Notes: generated by a model from the sequence alone, not told the origin. Shown: positions 22,616 through 32,812, counted from the stretch's first letter. The stretch: 64,000 nucleotides of DNA from Snodgrassella sp. (GCA_024103515.1 JAGGIK010000001.1:45390-109389); one strand, 5' to 3'. A program made the numbers and translations.

Positions 22616-23060
22616 TAAATATAACTGATGGTTATATGCTGTGATTTTGCTCTGTTGGTAAAGATTTTTACGGTAAATTCTGCCCTATTATCTATTCGTA
22701 CTTTGAGTGGATAAACATGATATTCAGCTTGTTTATCTAAATATAGAGTCATTCTGTTTGCCGGTTACCGCGGTAATATCAACTGTAATGCTTAACGAGT
22801 GAAGTCATCAATGACCGTGGACGTGCTAATCGGGGTTGATTGCGACTGCAGTTACGCATAGAATCTATTAACCAGCATTCACTTGGTTTGTTTGATCTCG
22901 CTCGCTTTTCTGGGTTTGATGGTAAGGTATATTATTTATGCTTTACCACGAGACTTAGCTCTAACCAGTAATATACCCACTTAATATATTTATGAATCCA
23001 GTTATAGCCAAGCTTTTTGATAGAATTAAAACACTTGGGAAAACCAGTGTAATGGTCTTT
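22616..23060 (-). pseudogene. Decayed IS3-family transposase OrfB (copy A)
   Basis: Reading the minus strand across stops and one frameshift gives, in order, FNSIKKLGYNWIHKYIKWVY, then NKPSECWLIDSM, then VIDDFTR, then VRIDNRAEFT with KIFTNRAKSQHI. These match the helix, the first DDE aspartate (WSMDFM), the VIDDFNRE strand and the second aspartate (RxDNGPEF) of IS3-family OrfB. The glycine and proline of DNGPEF are mutated, and several stops interrupt the frame. The glutamate-bearing C-terminus is missing. No terminal repeats were found. Confidence 0.75.
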
Positions 23061-23699
23061 CAACAATATTGCTCAATGTCGAATTATCAACAAGCGATCC
23101 GGTAAAGTGCTTTTGCTCACGTTTTATAGGTTTGAGTGAGTACTCGAACATATTTATGATTCTTTCCTGAGGTGGTGATTTTAATTTCAATTCAGCAATC
23201 CTCTGCTTAAATATATGATTTTAGGTTATTATTTCTTTGGGGTATCTGATCTCTGACAATTCCGCATTACCAGATTTCCTCTTTATTTTATAAGTTTGAG
23301 TTCCCTGTGCCACACTTAGGCTAAAGCTTTGTGACGACGATATTTGCTTGCGCTTATTTTCATCTGGATATGAATTGATACATGGTTAATAATGTTATGA
23401 TTACATATTTTTTTGCTTTGATCATAGAGGATTCTACTTTAAAGCTATGTGATGACTATTGTACGGAGTAGTTATACTTATCGAGCGGATAAAATCATTT
23501 ATTTCATAAACAACAAACACCACAAAATAGAATGATCCACTCAAAGCCAGAAAGGTATGATGACTTAATTATAGAAATGGACGAACAAATATCAACTGCT
23601 GATGGCGACAAATCATATAAAAATTTAGATCAGAAATGTTTGAAATGTGGATTTTGCTAAATACTTATTCAACAGTAACTAATTCATCTGCCATTAATT
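23061..23699. other. Eroded stretch between IS3 copy A and the DUF4272 pseudogene
   Basis: No intact gene. A plus-strand piece near 23533-23660 reads MIHSKPERYDDLIIEMDEQ and further hydrophilic residues, which could be the start of another dead gene, but I cannot name it. Confidence 0.35.
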
Positions 23700-24680
23700 T
23701 TCTTGAGGAGAATATGTTAGCGAAAATTAAATGATTTTGAGTTGCAGGAATATCTTGATGGTTTTATTGTCAAGGTCATACAAGCAAGAGATGAGCAGAT
23801 GAATACACATTGTTACGCTTTGTATCATCATATTCAAAGAGTCAAACATCACTTTGTCTATGAAATAGTAGAAGATAAATTTAGCAGGTTTTCAACTAGG
23901 GTGTGACAGGTGAATGCCAACATATATGTCTACAGGAGCTATTTGTAATCCTGATGAACAGGTGTTGACATACGCAGATGGCAATATTGATTCGAATGCA
24001 GTTGTCCTTTATCCTCCTGAAGTATTAAAGCGCAAAGTTAAAACTGAAAAGTAGTTAAGAGAATTAGGTTTGCATACTCCTACTGGTTTACCGCCTATGA
24101 TTGCAGAATTGGGAGTGATATTTAGAATACCTGACGAGGTGGCCAAGCGTGCTTTAGTATTATTGTTAACAGGGATTTAAGCTGAATGTTTTCGAAAATA
24201 TGATCCAATTAATCCGAAGCAATTTGACAGACGTTGCCCAATAGGCTTGGCAGCTTTATTAAATAATAAACGTAACTTTATTTATAATACACAGCCAACA
24301 GTGCGAGATGCGATAAATATGTCTTGGAAATATGAGGCATTATTACTTTTACAATGGACGCTCAATTGGCAAGCACAGTTACTTTTTGTTGATGCAATCT
24401 GCGACGTTTCATCGTTAGTAGACGAAAGGATGCGATAAAGAGAATAAGATATTTCTACAGTGACCTTAAGAGCTGTTAGTGAATTGTTGGATGAGTTGGA
24501 TTTGCATTATCGCTTAAAGTGGATAACAACAGATTTTCAAATGAAAAATAAGTAAGCACCTGCCTTGATTATGGATGATGTTGTTCAAGAGCGTCATTAT
24601 GCTTTAAATTGGTTAACTGATTTTAAATTGCTGATTGGGATGATGTGGATGCCACAACTTGATAATTTTGTCTTAACTAA
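23700..24680 (+). pseudogene. Broken DUF4272-domain gene
   Basis: Long stretches translate into a DUF4272-like protein of unknown function. LDGFIVKVIQARDEQ near the start is in one frame. After a frameshift near 23.9 kb follow PPEVLKRKVK, IPDEVAKRALVLLLTGI, INMSWKYEALLLLQWTLNW, LDELDLHYRLKWITTDFQ and VVQERHYALNWLTDF. The EVAKRAL, SWRxEAL and YRLHWA/ERHxALNWL blocks are the family pattern. From about 24001 on all blocks lie in one frame, interrupted only by stop codons at 24052 (TAG), after TGI, twice after ERMR, and after MKNK. Most of these are one C-to-T change from CAA or CAG. The gene is clearly dead but probably not very old. Confidence 0.7.
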
Positions 24681-25560
24681 TTGTAGTAGAAAATTAATTT
24701 AACAGACTTTGCTTATTTATGGGCATATGATCTCAGAAATGGCTGTCAGTATACGTAATAAGGCAGCACTTTATCATTGATCCTATGTGCGCATTAATAA
24801 CTTTGATGTCGATTTTCTCTACCAATATGAGCTTCGCGTGGTATTTGGTTTTTTCAAGCCTGCAACTGACTTTAGATTAATACAGGTCTATATTAGGATT
24901 AGGCAACTTTTGTTTTAATATGCTTAAGCATTTTTAAATGCTATCTCAATTATGAAGTAACCCGGTTGGATGTAGACTATTATTGGAGATCCATATTCTT
25001 AGCTGGGCTAGTTGATTAGTAACTCGATGCTGCCTATAACCTGATGCTTTGCTGTGGTTGAGAGCTATGTTTGAACTATTAAATACTGAATCTGTATTGG
25101 CCAATATTCAATTGAAATGATAATTTTATCTATGTCGCAAGTTCTAAGTGTATTGGGGGCACGTGTTGGTTTTATTTCAATAAAGTGTGTGATAAATAAA
25201 TGGTACAACAGAGCGTTAGTGTTCAATCATTCTATACAGCTAAGCTCATGATCTGATAAAACTGTTGTCTTTTTGGTACTTAATTTTTTTATTTTTTTCT
25301 TTACGGCGATAAACTTTTTTTTATACTGTAAAAGATTTTACGCATATGTTCTAATGATATGATATTGTCATTATTTAACTGTAACAATATTGATAAAAAT
25401 TTAACAAAATATGTCAAATTTGTGCCTGATTATGTGTTTGTGTTTCTTGTTATAAGGCAGGTTCGGTAACAGGCCAGATGAGCGGTTGTGTAAATAAACT
25501 GTGTTGGTTGATAGGTGCTGGTATTCTTAGTGCAGCAGTAATTAAGTAAATATAGAGAAT
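24681..25560. other. Eroded AT-rich stretch upstream of rho
   Basis: About 0.9 kb without an open frame longer than a few dozen codons and without recognisable motifs. Confidence 0.45.
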
Positions 25561-25563
25561 AGC

Positions 25564-25593
25564 TTGACATTGTAACCTTTGGCGTCATAAAAT
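25564..25593 (+). promoter_or_regulatory. Upstream promoter candidate of rho
   Basis: TTGACA (25564-25569), 18 bases, TAAAAT (25588-25593). A transcript from here would have a leader of nearly 190 bases, which could allow the autogenous attenuation known for rho in other bacteria. Confidence 0.5.
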
Positions 25594-25720
25594 TTATCTT
25601 AATAAGAAGAGATCAATTTTAAGTCTAAGATTAATGTCTTTGTGGCAGATTTAAACAAATCGACTTTCAATAAAACGCTTATCTTTCGCATGGTCAATGC
25701 GAGTTTAAACTCGTTGATTA

Positions 25721-25748
25721 TTGACATTGCGAGGGGTAAGGCTATTTT
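25721..25748 (+). promoter_or_regulatory. Proximal promoter candidate of rho
   Basis: TTGACA (25721-25726), 16 bases, TATTTT (25743-25748), about 35 bases before the rho start. Confidence 0.5.
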
Positions 25749-25787
25749 TATATTAAATTCCTATAAATAAATTCACTTATTATATTT

Positions 25788-27050
25788 ATGCACGTTTCTG
25801 AATTACAAAATTTACATGTGTCTGAATTATTGGGCATTGCTGAAGAGTTTGGTATTGAAAATGCCAACCGTTTACGTAAACAAGATCTTGTTTTTGCGAT
25901 TGTACGCATTAAAATGAAACAAGGTGAAGCATTTACGTGCTCTGGTACACTTGAAATCTTGCCAGATGGCTTTGGTTTCCTACGCAGCATGGATACTTCC
26001 TATTTAGCAGGACCTGATGACATCTATGTTAGCCCTAGTCAGATCCGACGTTTTAATTTACACACTGGCGATACAATAGAAGGCAGTGTACGGGTTCCTA
26101 AAGATAACGAACGTTATTTTGCGTTGGTGCGACTTGATAAAATAAATGGCGACCATCCAGATGTGTGTAAACACAAAATTTTGTTTGAGAACTTGACACC
26201 ATTGTTTCCCGATCGTCAGTTTGTGCTGGAACGGGATATCCGCTCTGGTGAAAATTTAACTGGTCGGGCTATCGATCTGATTGCACCTATTGGTTTTGGG
26301 CAGCGTGCTTTGCTGGTGGCCCCGCCAAAATCTGGTAAAACGGTCATGCTGCAGAATATTGCTCATGCTATTACTGCAAACTATCCTGAAGCTGAATTAA
26401 TCGTTCTTCTTATTGATGAGCGACCTGAAGAGGTAACGGAGATGACGCGGTCGGTGCGTGGTGAAGTTGTTTCATCTACATTTGATGAACCAGCTACCCG
26501 CCATGTCCAAGTAGCTGAAATGGTCATGGAAAAGGCTAAGCGTCTGGTCGAACATAAAAAAGATGTGGTAATTTTGCTTGACTCGATCACCCGTTTAGCC
26601 CGTGCCTACAATACGGTTATTCCAGCCTCGGGAAAAATTTTAACTGGTGGTATTGATGCCAATGCTTTGCACCGACCTAAACGTTTTTTTGGTGCAGCAC
26701 GAAATGTTGAAGAGGGTGGTTCTCTCACTATTATTGCGACAGCTTTGGTGGAAACTGGAAGTCGCATGGATGATGTAATTTATGAGGAATTCAAAGGCAC
26801 TGGTAATATGGAACTGCATTTGGATCGCAGAATGGCTGAAAAACGTCTTTTCCCTGCTATCAATATTAACCGTTCTGGTACTCGTCGTGAAGAATTGCTG
26901 GTAAGTAATGACCGCTTGCAGAAAATGTGGCTACTACGCAAGTTCCTGCATCCGATGGATGATATTGAGTCTATGGAGTTTATTATTGATAAGTTGAAAC
27001 AGTCTAAAAACAATGCTGACTTTTTTGACCTGATGCGTGGCAGTAAATGA
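25788..27050 (+). CDS. rho: Transcription termination factor Rho
   Basis: Hexameric RNA helicase that releases RNA polymerase at Rho-dependent terminators. The 420-residue length is typical. Visible parts are the N-terminal helix bundle (residues 1-48), the cold-shock-like RNA-binding domain with GFGFLR and [13 protein letters not shown] (about 50-125), and the ATPase core. The core has Walker A APPKSGKT near 178-185, Walker [10 protein letters not shown], the Q loop and the R loop [11 protein letters not shown]. It is transcribed alone from one or two promoters and has a perfect terminator. The start codon lacks a strong Shine-Dalgarno site. Confidence 0.97.
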   Translation: MHVSELQNLHVSELLGIAEEFGIENANRLRKQDLVFAIVRIKMKQGEAFTCSGTLEILPDGFGFLRSMDTSYLAGPDDIYVSPSQIRRFNLHTGDTIEGSVRVPKDNERYFALVRLDKINGDHPDVCKHKILFENLTPLFPDRQFVLERDIRSGENLTGRAIDLIAPIGFGQRALLVAPPKSGKTVMLQNIAHAITANYPEAELIVLLIDERPEEVTEMTRSVRGEVVSSTFDEPATRHVQVAEMVMEKAKRLVEHKKDVVILLDSITRLARAYNTVIPASGKILTGGIDANALHRPKRFFGAARNVEEGGSLTIIATALVETGSRMDDVIYEEFKGTGNMELHLDRRMAEKRLFPAININRSGTRREELLVSNDRLQKMWLLRKFLHPMDDIESMEFIIDKLKQSKNNADFFDLMRGSK

Positions 27051-27072
27051 TTTCTAAATCAATAAAAATATT

Positions 27073-27104
27073 AAACGTGCTAACTTAAGTTAGCACGTTT
27101 TGTG
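27073..27104 (+). terminator. Terminator of rho
   Basis: A perfect 28-base palindrome (arms AAACGTGCTAACTT and AAGTTAGCACGTTT) is followed by TGTG. It is an intrinsic terminator on the rho gene itself. Confidence 0.8.
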
Positions 27105-27483
27105 TTTCAGAGTGATTAAATAGAGCCCAGAATATTTTTTTAATTTATGTATGAATAATCACCGCAACTTTCTATAAAGTAGATAAACATCAGTTGTGAA
27201 ATACGTTTGCTTATTGTTTTGTTTTAAAATTTAACTTTTAGCTTTAATGATAACGCAATAAGCTTTTTAAGCAAATTATCATTGATAATTTTAATTTAGT
27301 GGATATTGCTGACTATTATTAGTTAAAGTAGTTCAGCTATATGTGGCTTAATACGGTTTTAGTTTTATTTTTACCGGCAAATGTTAATATTATTATAGAT
27401 TAATAATGTTTTGTAGCTGCAGTTCTTAATTAAAAGTTTTATTTTAACTGAATAGATGTAGCTTGTGGTACTGTGTTAATCCT
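27105..27483. other. AT-rich gap between rho and lpxH
   Basis: About 380 bases between convergent genes, with no gene or RNA seen. Confidence 0.5.
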
Positions 27484-27518
27484 AAAATAAGTTATAAATG
27501 AAATTTATAACTTATTTT
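27484..27518 (-). terminator. Terminator of the arsC-like/lpxH pair
   Basis: A 16-bp AT-rich perfect stem (AAAATAAGTTATAAAT / ATTTATAACTTATTTT) with a 3-base loop lies 18 bases after the lpxH stop. Confidence 0.7.
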
Positions 27519-27535
27519 CCGAAATAAGGTTTAAA

Positions 27536-28273
27536 TTATAATTTCAATTCATGAGTGTGAACGCCGGCAATATCTACTGCTAAATAGCCTCCATAATTGT
27601 CTGCCCAGTCTTGAATAACATATCGTTTAAATAAATTTTCTTCATAATAATGTTCGTGTACTGCCGGGCGATGAGTATGTCCATGAATCAAAGTAGGTAA
27701 GTCTTTTAAATCCTGACTGGCAATTAAAGCCTGTACCCCATTTTCGGTGGCATCTGAGATTTCATTTTTGCCTTCATTATTTTTGCGAGTTTCACTCATT
27801 TGACGAATTTGTCCCGCCAGCATGCGTCGTTCAGTTATAGGTTTGGTTAATACGGCCATTTGCCACAAAGGATTTCGAGATTGTGCTCTGAATTGTTGGT
27901 AAGCTAAATCATCAGTACATAATTCATCACCGTGAACTAAAAGATAGCTTTTACCGTATAAGTTAGTCAATAACGGTGCTTCGATGATATGGATTCCAGT
28001 TTCAGAAGCAAATTGTCTACCTAGTAAAAAATCACGATTGCCATGCATAAAAAATATGGGTGTTATACTGGTAAATTGTTTTAGCTGAGATTTGATGGTG
28101 CGAATAAATTCGCTATCATCATCATCACCAACCCAAACGTCAAAAAAATCACCCAAGATATACAAGGCATCTATTTTCCCCTGCCACTGGTGTAGGCATC
28201 GCTGAAATAATTGGTTGAGCAAGGTAGTTTGTTCAGAAAGGTGTAAATCAGAGATAAAAATAGTAGTGTTCAT
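27536..28273 (-). CDS. lpxH: UDP-2,3-diacylglucosamine diphosphatase
   Basis: Makes lipid X from UDP-diacylglucosamine in lipid A synthesis, at the inner face of the cytoplasmic membrane. The 245-residue calcineurin-like phosphoesterase shows the metal motifs in order: FISDLHLS near the N-terminus, YILGDFFDVWVGDD, HGNRDFLLG, VHGDELCTDD and HGHTHRPAVH. Its presence shows a Gram-negative outer membrane. It lies 15 bases after the arsC-like gene on the same strand, probably in one operon. Confidence 0.96.
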   Translation of the reverse strand: MNTTIFISDLHLSEQTTLLNQLFQRCLHQWQGKIDALYILGDFFDVWVGDDDDSEFIRTIKSQLKQFTSITPIFFMHGNRDFLLGRQFASETGIHIIEAPLLTNLYGKSYLLVHGDELCTDDLAYQQFRAQSRNPLWQMAVLTKPITERRMLAGQIRQMSETRKNNEGKNEISDATENGVQALIASQDLKDLPTLIHGHTHRPAVHEHYYEENLFKRYVIQDWADNYGGYLAVDIAGVHTHELKL

Positions 28274-28288
28274 GTTTGTTAATTATGT

Positions 28289-28645
28289 TTAGACAGAAAG
28301 AAATTTTTGGTAATGTTCCGGATTAAAACCAATCGTAATTTGATTTTTATAGGTTAGAACCGGTCGTTTAATGATTGATGGCTGAGTCATCATCAGTTCG
28401 ATGGCTGCTCTATCGCAGCTAAGCGCTGTTTGCTGTTCTGCGGGATTTAAGTTCCGCCATGTGGTCCCTTTGCGGTTAATTAATGATTCTTTTGGAATTT
28501 GGGATAACCAAAATTCTAGATCTCTTTGACTAGGAGGTGTTTTTTTGAAGTCAACAAATTCAGCAACAATATTGTTGTCGTTAAGCCATTGACGGGCTTT
28601 TTTAACCGTATTACATTGACTAAGACCAAAGATTTTTATAGACAT
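28289..28645 (-). CDS. ArsC-family (Spx/YffB-like) reductase-fold protein
   Basis: The 118-residue thioredoxin-fold protein belongs to the ArsC/Spx/YffB group. Near the N-terminus it has a single active-type cysteine in SQCNTVKKA, without the second cysteine of a CxxC. Further on come the LINRKGTTWR and IKRPVL segments, where the conserved cis-proline and basic residues lie. In this group single-cysteine members are glutathione-dependent reductases or of unknown function, so I do not call it an arsenate reductase. It precedes lpxH on the same strand. Confidence 0.85.
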   Translation of the reverse strand: MSIKIFGLSQCNTVKKARQWLNDNNIVAEFVDFKKTPPSQRDLEFWLSQIPKESLINRKGTTWRNLNPAEQQTALSCDRAAIELMMTQPSIIKRPVLTYKNQITIGFNPEHYQKFLSV

Positions 28646-28829
28646 AGTATTTGTTCGGATTGTGAAGCGATAAGCTATTATACCGATTAAGTCATATAAG
28701 CTTAATTAACTGTTGTTTTTTATTTCAACATCAATATTGCTTAACTGACTTAAATAGGCTTATTTGCTAATTGTTTGTATTCTCTGTATCCTTTACTTAG
28801 TCTAATGTTATCAGTAGAAAGAGGCAAAT

Positions 28830-29471
28830 ATGAGAAAAATGAGCGTACTTGTTATCAGTTTGATACTGGCGGGTTGTGGTGGTAAACAGGAAGCTAATCA
28901 ATCTAATTTTTCTGAGGCAATTAATGAATTTGCGAAAAATGATCATGTTTGTCTGCCGGTCAATTTGATACTGGATAATGTCGAAAATGGTTCTAAGAGC
29001 AATCCTGCTGTTGGTGCTCCTGAAATTCGTATTACATTAAAAAATTCAAATGGTGATCGTGTAAATAAAACTGCTGTTGAACAAATGGCTATCTTGACTG
29101 ATGCCGATATTTACCAACAAGGTAAAAATGAAGATTTTCAGTTGCCAAATGGAAAAAAACTGCCGGTTGCCGTTTATCGTCTATCAGATAAAGCTAAAGA
29201 TAAAATTGTTACCTCATCACAAAACTTATTACTTTGCTTAGGTACACAACAAGTAGAGAAGATTACTTTGTTTACAGAACCCACACCCGCTAATGGTGTC
29301 ACCGTTTCCAAAGTAGTTTACGATGCAAAATTGGTACCAGAAAAGTGGGCTGAAAAATTACTTAAAAAGACAGATGAAAACTGGTGGAAATCTTTAAAAG
29401 AACCGCAACGACGTACTGCAGTGCTGGTGTTAACCGATAAAGGTTGGAAAGATGAAAGAACATTGCATTGA
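28830..29471 (+). CDS. Putative lipoprotein of unknown function
   Basis: The 213-residue product begins with a short signal peptide and lipobox LAGC (cysteine at residue 16), so it should be lipid-anchored. Two further cysteines (DHVCLP and LLLCLG) could form a disulphide. The rest is hydrophilic with a C-terminal segment rich in Lys and Trp. I do not recognise the family. The ATG is preceded by AGAGG. It stands between lpxH/arsC-like and secF and ends near a shared bidirectional terminator. Confidence 0.85.
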   Translation: MRKMSVLVISLILAGCGGKQEANQSNFSEAINEFAKNDHVCLPVNLILDNVENGSKSNPAVGAPEIRITLKNSNGDRVNKTAVEQMAILTDADIYQQGKNEDFQLPNGKKLPVAVYRLSDKAKDKIVTSSQNLLLCLGTQQVEKITLFTEPTPANGVTVSKVVYDAKLVPEKWAEKLLKKTDENWWKSLKEPQRRTAVLVLTDKGWKDERTLH

Positions 29472-29580
29472 TTAGGGAAAATTAAAATCGGAGTAGCTGG
29501 CTTATTTCTATTAGTCGAAATATTTAAAATTGAATATTCCAAGTTATTGCACCTGCTATATCCTCTATTAATCAATAATA

Positions 29581-29612
29581 TAAAAACAGCCTCATTAGTG
29601 AGGCTGTTTTTA
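29581..29612. terminator. Bidirectional terminator between the lipoprotein gene and secF
   Basis: A 14-bp perfect stem (TAAAAACAGCCTCA / TGAGGCTGTTTTTA) with a TTAG loop has A and T tracts on the two sides and lies between convergent genes. Confidence 0.9.
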
Positions 29613-29630
29613 TATAGTGATGATCAAGCC

Positions 29631-30566
29631 TTATACTACAGCTTCCTCTTTTTTCTTCTGCGGTTTAACCAGATTCTGACGGTTTAAGCCAAACATGATC
29701 AATAAAGGACTGGCAACTAGAACTGATGAATAAATACCAAACACAATACCGATGGTCAGTGCCATGGCAAATCCGTGCAATGCTGTGCCGCCAAAGATCA
29801 GCATGGATATGACCATTGCTTCAGTTGAACCGTGGGTAATAATAGTGCGACTCATGGTTGCTGTAATGGCATTATCTATTATGGCAGGTACGCTTTCACC
29901 ACGCATTTGAGGTTTATGGAAGTTTTCACGGATTCTGTCAAATACCACCACAGATTCGTTTACTGAATACCCTAATACTGCCAGTATACCGGCCAGTACA
30001 GTCAGAGAAAATTCCCAGTGAAAGAAAGCAAAACAGCCTAGAATAATTACAACATCATGCATATTGGCAATAATTGCTGAAACTGCAAACCGCCATTCAA
30101 ACCGCATAGACAGATAGATGATAATTCCAATAATGACCATGGCTAAGGCTAGCAAACCATGGGTTACCAGTTCTTCACCTACTTGTGGACCGATAAATTC
30201 TACCTGACGCAGTATTACGCCTTGTTGATGGTTTTTAAGTACATCCATTACTTGATTGGATAGCTGAGCCGACGTTAAGTTCGGTTTATTGGGCAGGCGG
30301 ATCATAACCTGTTTATTAGTACCTAAAGCCTGTACTTGTATTTCCCCCAATTTGAGTCCATCAAGTTCACTACGAATATTGTTCAGATCAGCACTTTGCT
30401 TAAATTGAACTTCCATAACGGTGCCGCCAGTAAACTCAACTGAAAAATTCAGTCCTCTGGTGACCAGAAAAAATACAGCAAGAATAAAAGTAATTAGAGA
30501 GATTGCCGTTGTAAGCTTACCGTAGCTCATGAACGGAATATCGCGTTTAATTTTGAAAAATTCCAT
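29631..30566 (-). CDS. secF: Protein translocase subunit SecF
   Basis: With SecD it uses the proton motive force to pull proteins through SecYEG. The 311-residue protein has the N-terminal membrane segment followed by NFSVEFTGGTVMEVQF and a short periplasmic domain. Five more membrane segments follow, with GYSVNESVVVFDRIREN between them. It starts three bases after the secD stop and is surely cotranslated with it. It is the last gene of the yajC-secD-secF cluster. Confidence 0.96.
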   Translation of the reverse strand: MEFFKIKRDIPFMSYGKLTTAISLITFILAVFFLVTRGLNFSVEFTGGTVMEVQFKQSADLNNIRSELDGLKLGEIQVQALGTNKQVMIRLPNKPNLTSAQLSNQVMDVLKNHQQGVILRQVEFIGPQVGEELVTHGLLALAMVIIGIIIYLSMRFEWRFAVSAIIANMHDVVIILGCFAFFHWEFSLTVLAGILAVLGYSVNESVVVFDRIRENFHKPQMRGESVPAIIDNAITATMSRTIITHGSTEAMVISMLIFGGTALHGFAMALTIGIVFGIYSSVLVASPLLIMFGLNRQNLVKPQKKKEEAVV

Positions 30567-30569
30567 AAA

Positions 30570-32426
30570 TTAGGCCTTACTTTTTCGAGCGATGTTATTA
30601 TCACCTGCAATCCAGATGTGGCCGATCGACAGTGATTTAAGTTTACGTTTTCTACCATACCAAAGATTGACAATGGCTCGAGTAACAACTACTGAAGAAT
30701 ACATTGAAGTAATGATACCTAAGCAATGTACAACGGCGAAACCACGGATTGGACCAGAGCCAAAAATTAGCAAAGCCAGCCCGGCAATAAGAGAGGTTAT
30801 ATTGGAATCTACAATGGTATGCCAAGCGTGATCATAGCCGGCATTGATAGACATCTGCGGGGTATTGCCGTGGCGAAGCTCTTCACGAATACGTTCATTA
30901 ATTAACACATTCGAGTCTATTGCCATGCCCAATGTCAATGCTATGGCGGCAATGCCTGGCAGCGTTAAGGTAGCCTGCATAGCAGATAAGATCGCAATCA
31001 AAAATAATAAGTTACATGATAATGCAATAACGGAAAATAAACCAAATAAGCGATAATAAAGCACCATAAACACTGCAACAATCACAAATCCCCATAAAGT
31101 AGAATGGAAACCTTTGCTGATGTTTTCTTTACCTAATGAAGGGCCGATTGTCCGTTCTTCAATGATTTTCATCGGCGCAGCGAGTGAACCGGCACGTAGC
31201 AATAGTGATGTATCATTGGCCTCAGCAATACTCATGTTGCCCGAAATGATGGTTTTACCTCCTGGAATGGCTTCATTAATGACCGGTGCAGTAATTACTT
31301 CGGATTTACCCTGATCGATTAACACCATAGCCATACGTTTGCCAACGTTGTTACGGGTTAGATCAGCAAAAATACTGGCACCAGTGCTGTCGAAGTTAAC
31401 GCTGACACCTGGCTGACCACGCTCATTAAAGCTGGCCTGAGCATCGTTGATGTTGTCGCCAGTTAGTTCAACTTGTTTGCTCACCAATGTAGGCGCGCCA
31501 CTACCAGATGAGGGCAATAATTCAAACCCTGCTGGGACATTACCTTGTAATGCTTGCTGATAAAGGTTGCCATCATCACTAACCATCCGTACCTGTAGTG
31601 TAGCCGTGCGGCCGATAATATCTTTGGCTTTAGCTGTATCTTGTACTCCAGGAAGTTGGACAACGATACGATCTGGGCCTGCCTGTTGAATAATAGGTTC
31701 AGCTACACCCAATTCGTTTACGCGATTATGTAGGGTATTAATATTTTGTTTAACCGCGTCCGAACGGATTCGGGTTAAAACTGTTTCGCTTAAGCTTACG
31801 ACCAGGCGGCTGTCATTCTGGGTTAAAGTGGCATCATTCAAATATTTTTTTAATTGTGGTAGCGCTGCACTGGCATCAGCAGCTAGTTGAAAAGGGACGA
31901 TTAAAGTCTGTCCTTTTTTTATAATTTCGCCAGTTCTTATGTTTAACTTTCTCAGTTGGCGACGGATATCACCACTATAACTATCCAGTGTTTTATCCAC
32001 CGCTGATTGCATGTCAACCTGCATGGTAAAGTGTACGCCACCACGTAAATCCAGACCAAGGAACATAGGCTTGGCATGAATTTTTTCCATCCATGTCGGA
32101 GTATTGGCTAGCAGATTTAATGCCACGATATAGCCTTCGCCAAACTTAGCAGCTATGGCATCACGTGCTTTAAGTTGGGTTTCTGTGTCGCTGAAACGCA
32201 CTTTAAGACTGCCATCAGCAATAAACATACCGTTGTCTTGTATGTGTGCCGCGGCTAAAGCATCTTTGACGGTTTTTTCTGTTTGCGCATCTATTGTGAT
32301 GGCCTGACGATTGGTAGAAATCTGCACTGCAGGTATTTCACCGAAGAGATTAGGAATAGTATAGAAAAATCCCAGTATAATGGTGATGATGATAAGCAGA
32401 TATTTCCACAAAGGATATCGATTCAT
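30570..32426 (-). CDS. secD: Protein translocase subunit SecD
   Basis: Partner of SecF in the late step of protein export. The 618-residue protein has an N-terminal membrane segment, the family motif LGLDLRGGVHFTMQVD (about residues 123-138), a large periplasmic region with the P1 domains, and five C-terminal membrane segments including LTLGMAIDSNVLINERIREE. Length and order are typical. It follows yajC after an 86-base gap that carries a hairpin. Confidence 0.96.
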   Translation of the reverse strand: MNRYPLWKYLLIIITIILGFFYTIPNLFGEIPAVQISTNRQAITIDAQTEKTVKDALAAAHIQDNGMFIADGSLKVRFSDTETQLKARDAIAAKFGEGYIVALNLLANTPTWMEKIHAKPMFLGLDLRGGVHFTMQVDMQSAVDKTLDSYSGDIRRQLRKLNIRTGEIIKKGQTLIVPFQLAADASAALPQLKKYLNDATLTQNDSRLVVSLSETVLTRIRSDAVKQNINTLHNRVNELGVAEPIIQQAGPDRIVVQLPGVQDTAKAKDIIGRTATLQVRMVSDDGNLYQQALQGNVPAGFELLPSSGSGAPTLVSKQVELTGDNINDAQASFNERGQPGVSVNFDSTGASIFADLTRNNVGKRMAMVLIDQGKSEVITAPVINEAIPGGKTIISGNMSIAEANDTSLLLRAGSLAAPMKIIEERTIGPSLGKENISKGFHSTLWGFVIVAVFMVLYYRLFGLFSVIALSCNLLFLIAILSAMQATLTLPGIAAIALTLGMAIDSNVLINERIREELRHGNTPQMSINAGYDHAWHTIVDSNITSLIAGLALLIFGSGPIRGFAVVHCLGIITSMYSSVVVTRAIVNLWYGRKRKLKSLSIGHIWIAGDNNIARKSKA

Positions 32427-32475
32427 ATTTGCTGCCTTATTTGCAGACTATAATTAGATATTTAAGAAAATAAAC

Positions 32476-32496
32476 GCCGCAACAAACTGTTGCGGC
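32476..32496 (-). terminator. Hairpin between yajC and secD (attenuator or processing site)
   Basis: A perfect 9-bp GC-rich stem (GCCGCAACA / TGTTGCGGC) with a 3-base loop is followed on the minus strand by GTTTATTTTCTT. It could lower secDF transcription relative to yajC, or protect an mRNA end. Confidence 0.5.
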
Positions 32497-32512
32497 CCGG
32501 TAAAAATTTTTA

Positions 32513-32812
32513 TTAATCAGTTACTTTAGCGCTAATAGAATTGCGCTCAAAGTTAACCTCGACATTAGGTGCAATTTCTAGGGTGAAATGCTGATCGTTT
32601 ACTTTGGTGATTTTGCCGATGATACCTGCCATAGTGATGACTCTATCACCTTTTTTAAGCTCTGCTATCATTTGTAAATGTTTTTTATGTTTTGCTTGCT
32701 GAGGACGAATCATCATAAAATAAAACAAAACAAAAATTAACGCAAACGGCAAAAAATTCATTAAACCGTTAGGCGAAGCAACTGAATTAGCAGCATGAGC
32801 AAACTCGATCAT
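32513..32812 (-). CDS. yajC: Sec translocon accessory protein YajC
   Basis: A small membrane protein that associates with SecDF and YidC. The 99-residue product has one membrane segment (FLPFALIFVLFYFMMIRPQQ) followed by the family block KKHLQMIAELKKGDRVITMAG. I start at ATG 32812, which follows GGAG by six bases; a TTG at 32833 and an ATG at 32824 in the same frame are less likely. First gene of yajC-secD-secF. Confidence 0.94.
   Translation of the reverse strand: MIEFAHAANSVASPNGLMNFLPFALIFVLFYFMMIRPQQAKHKKHLQMIAELKKGDRVITMAGIIGKITKVNDQHFTLEIAPNVEVNFERNSISAKVTD

Noticed and set aside
24247-24438. 63-codon open frame
   Set aside because: It is only an uninterrupted piece of the broken DUF4272 gene, not a gene of its own.
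24052-24560. Stop codons as reassigned glutamine codons in the DUF4272 frame
   Set aside because: All intact genes in the window use TAA, TAG and TGA as normal stops, and the frame is also broken by a frameshift, so simple decay is the better explanation.
28289-28645. Arsenate reductase
   Set aside because: The protein is of the single-cysteine Spx/YffB type and no arsenic gene is near, so a specific arsenate function is not supported.
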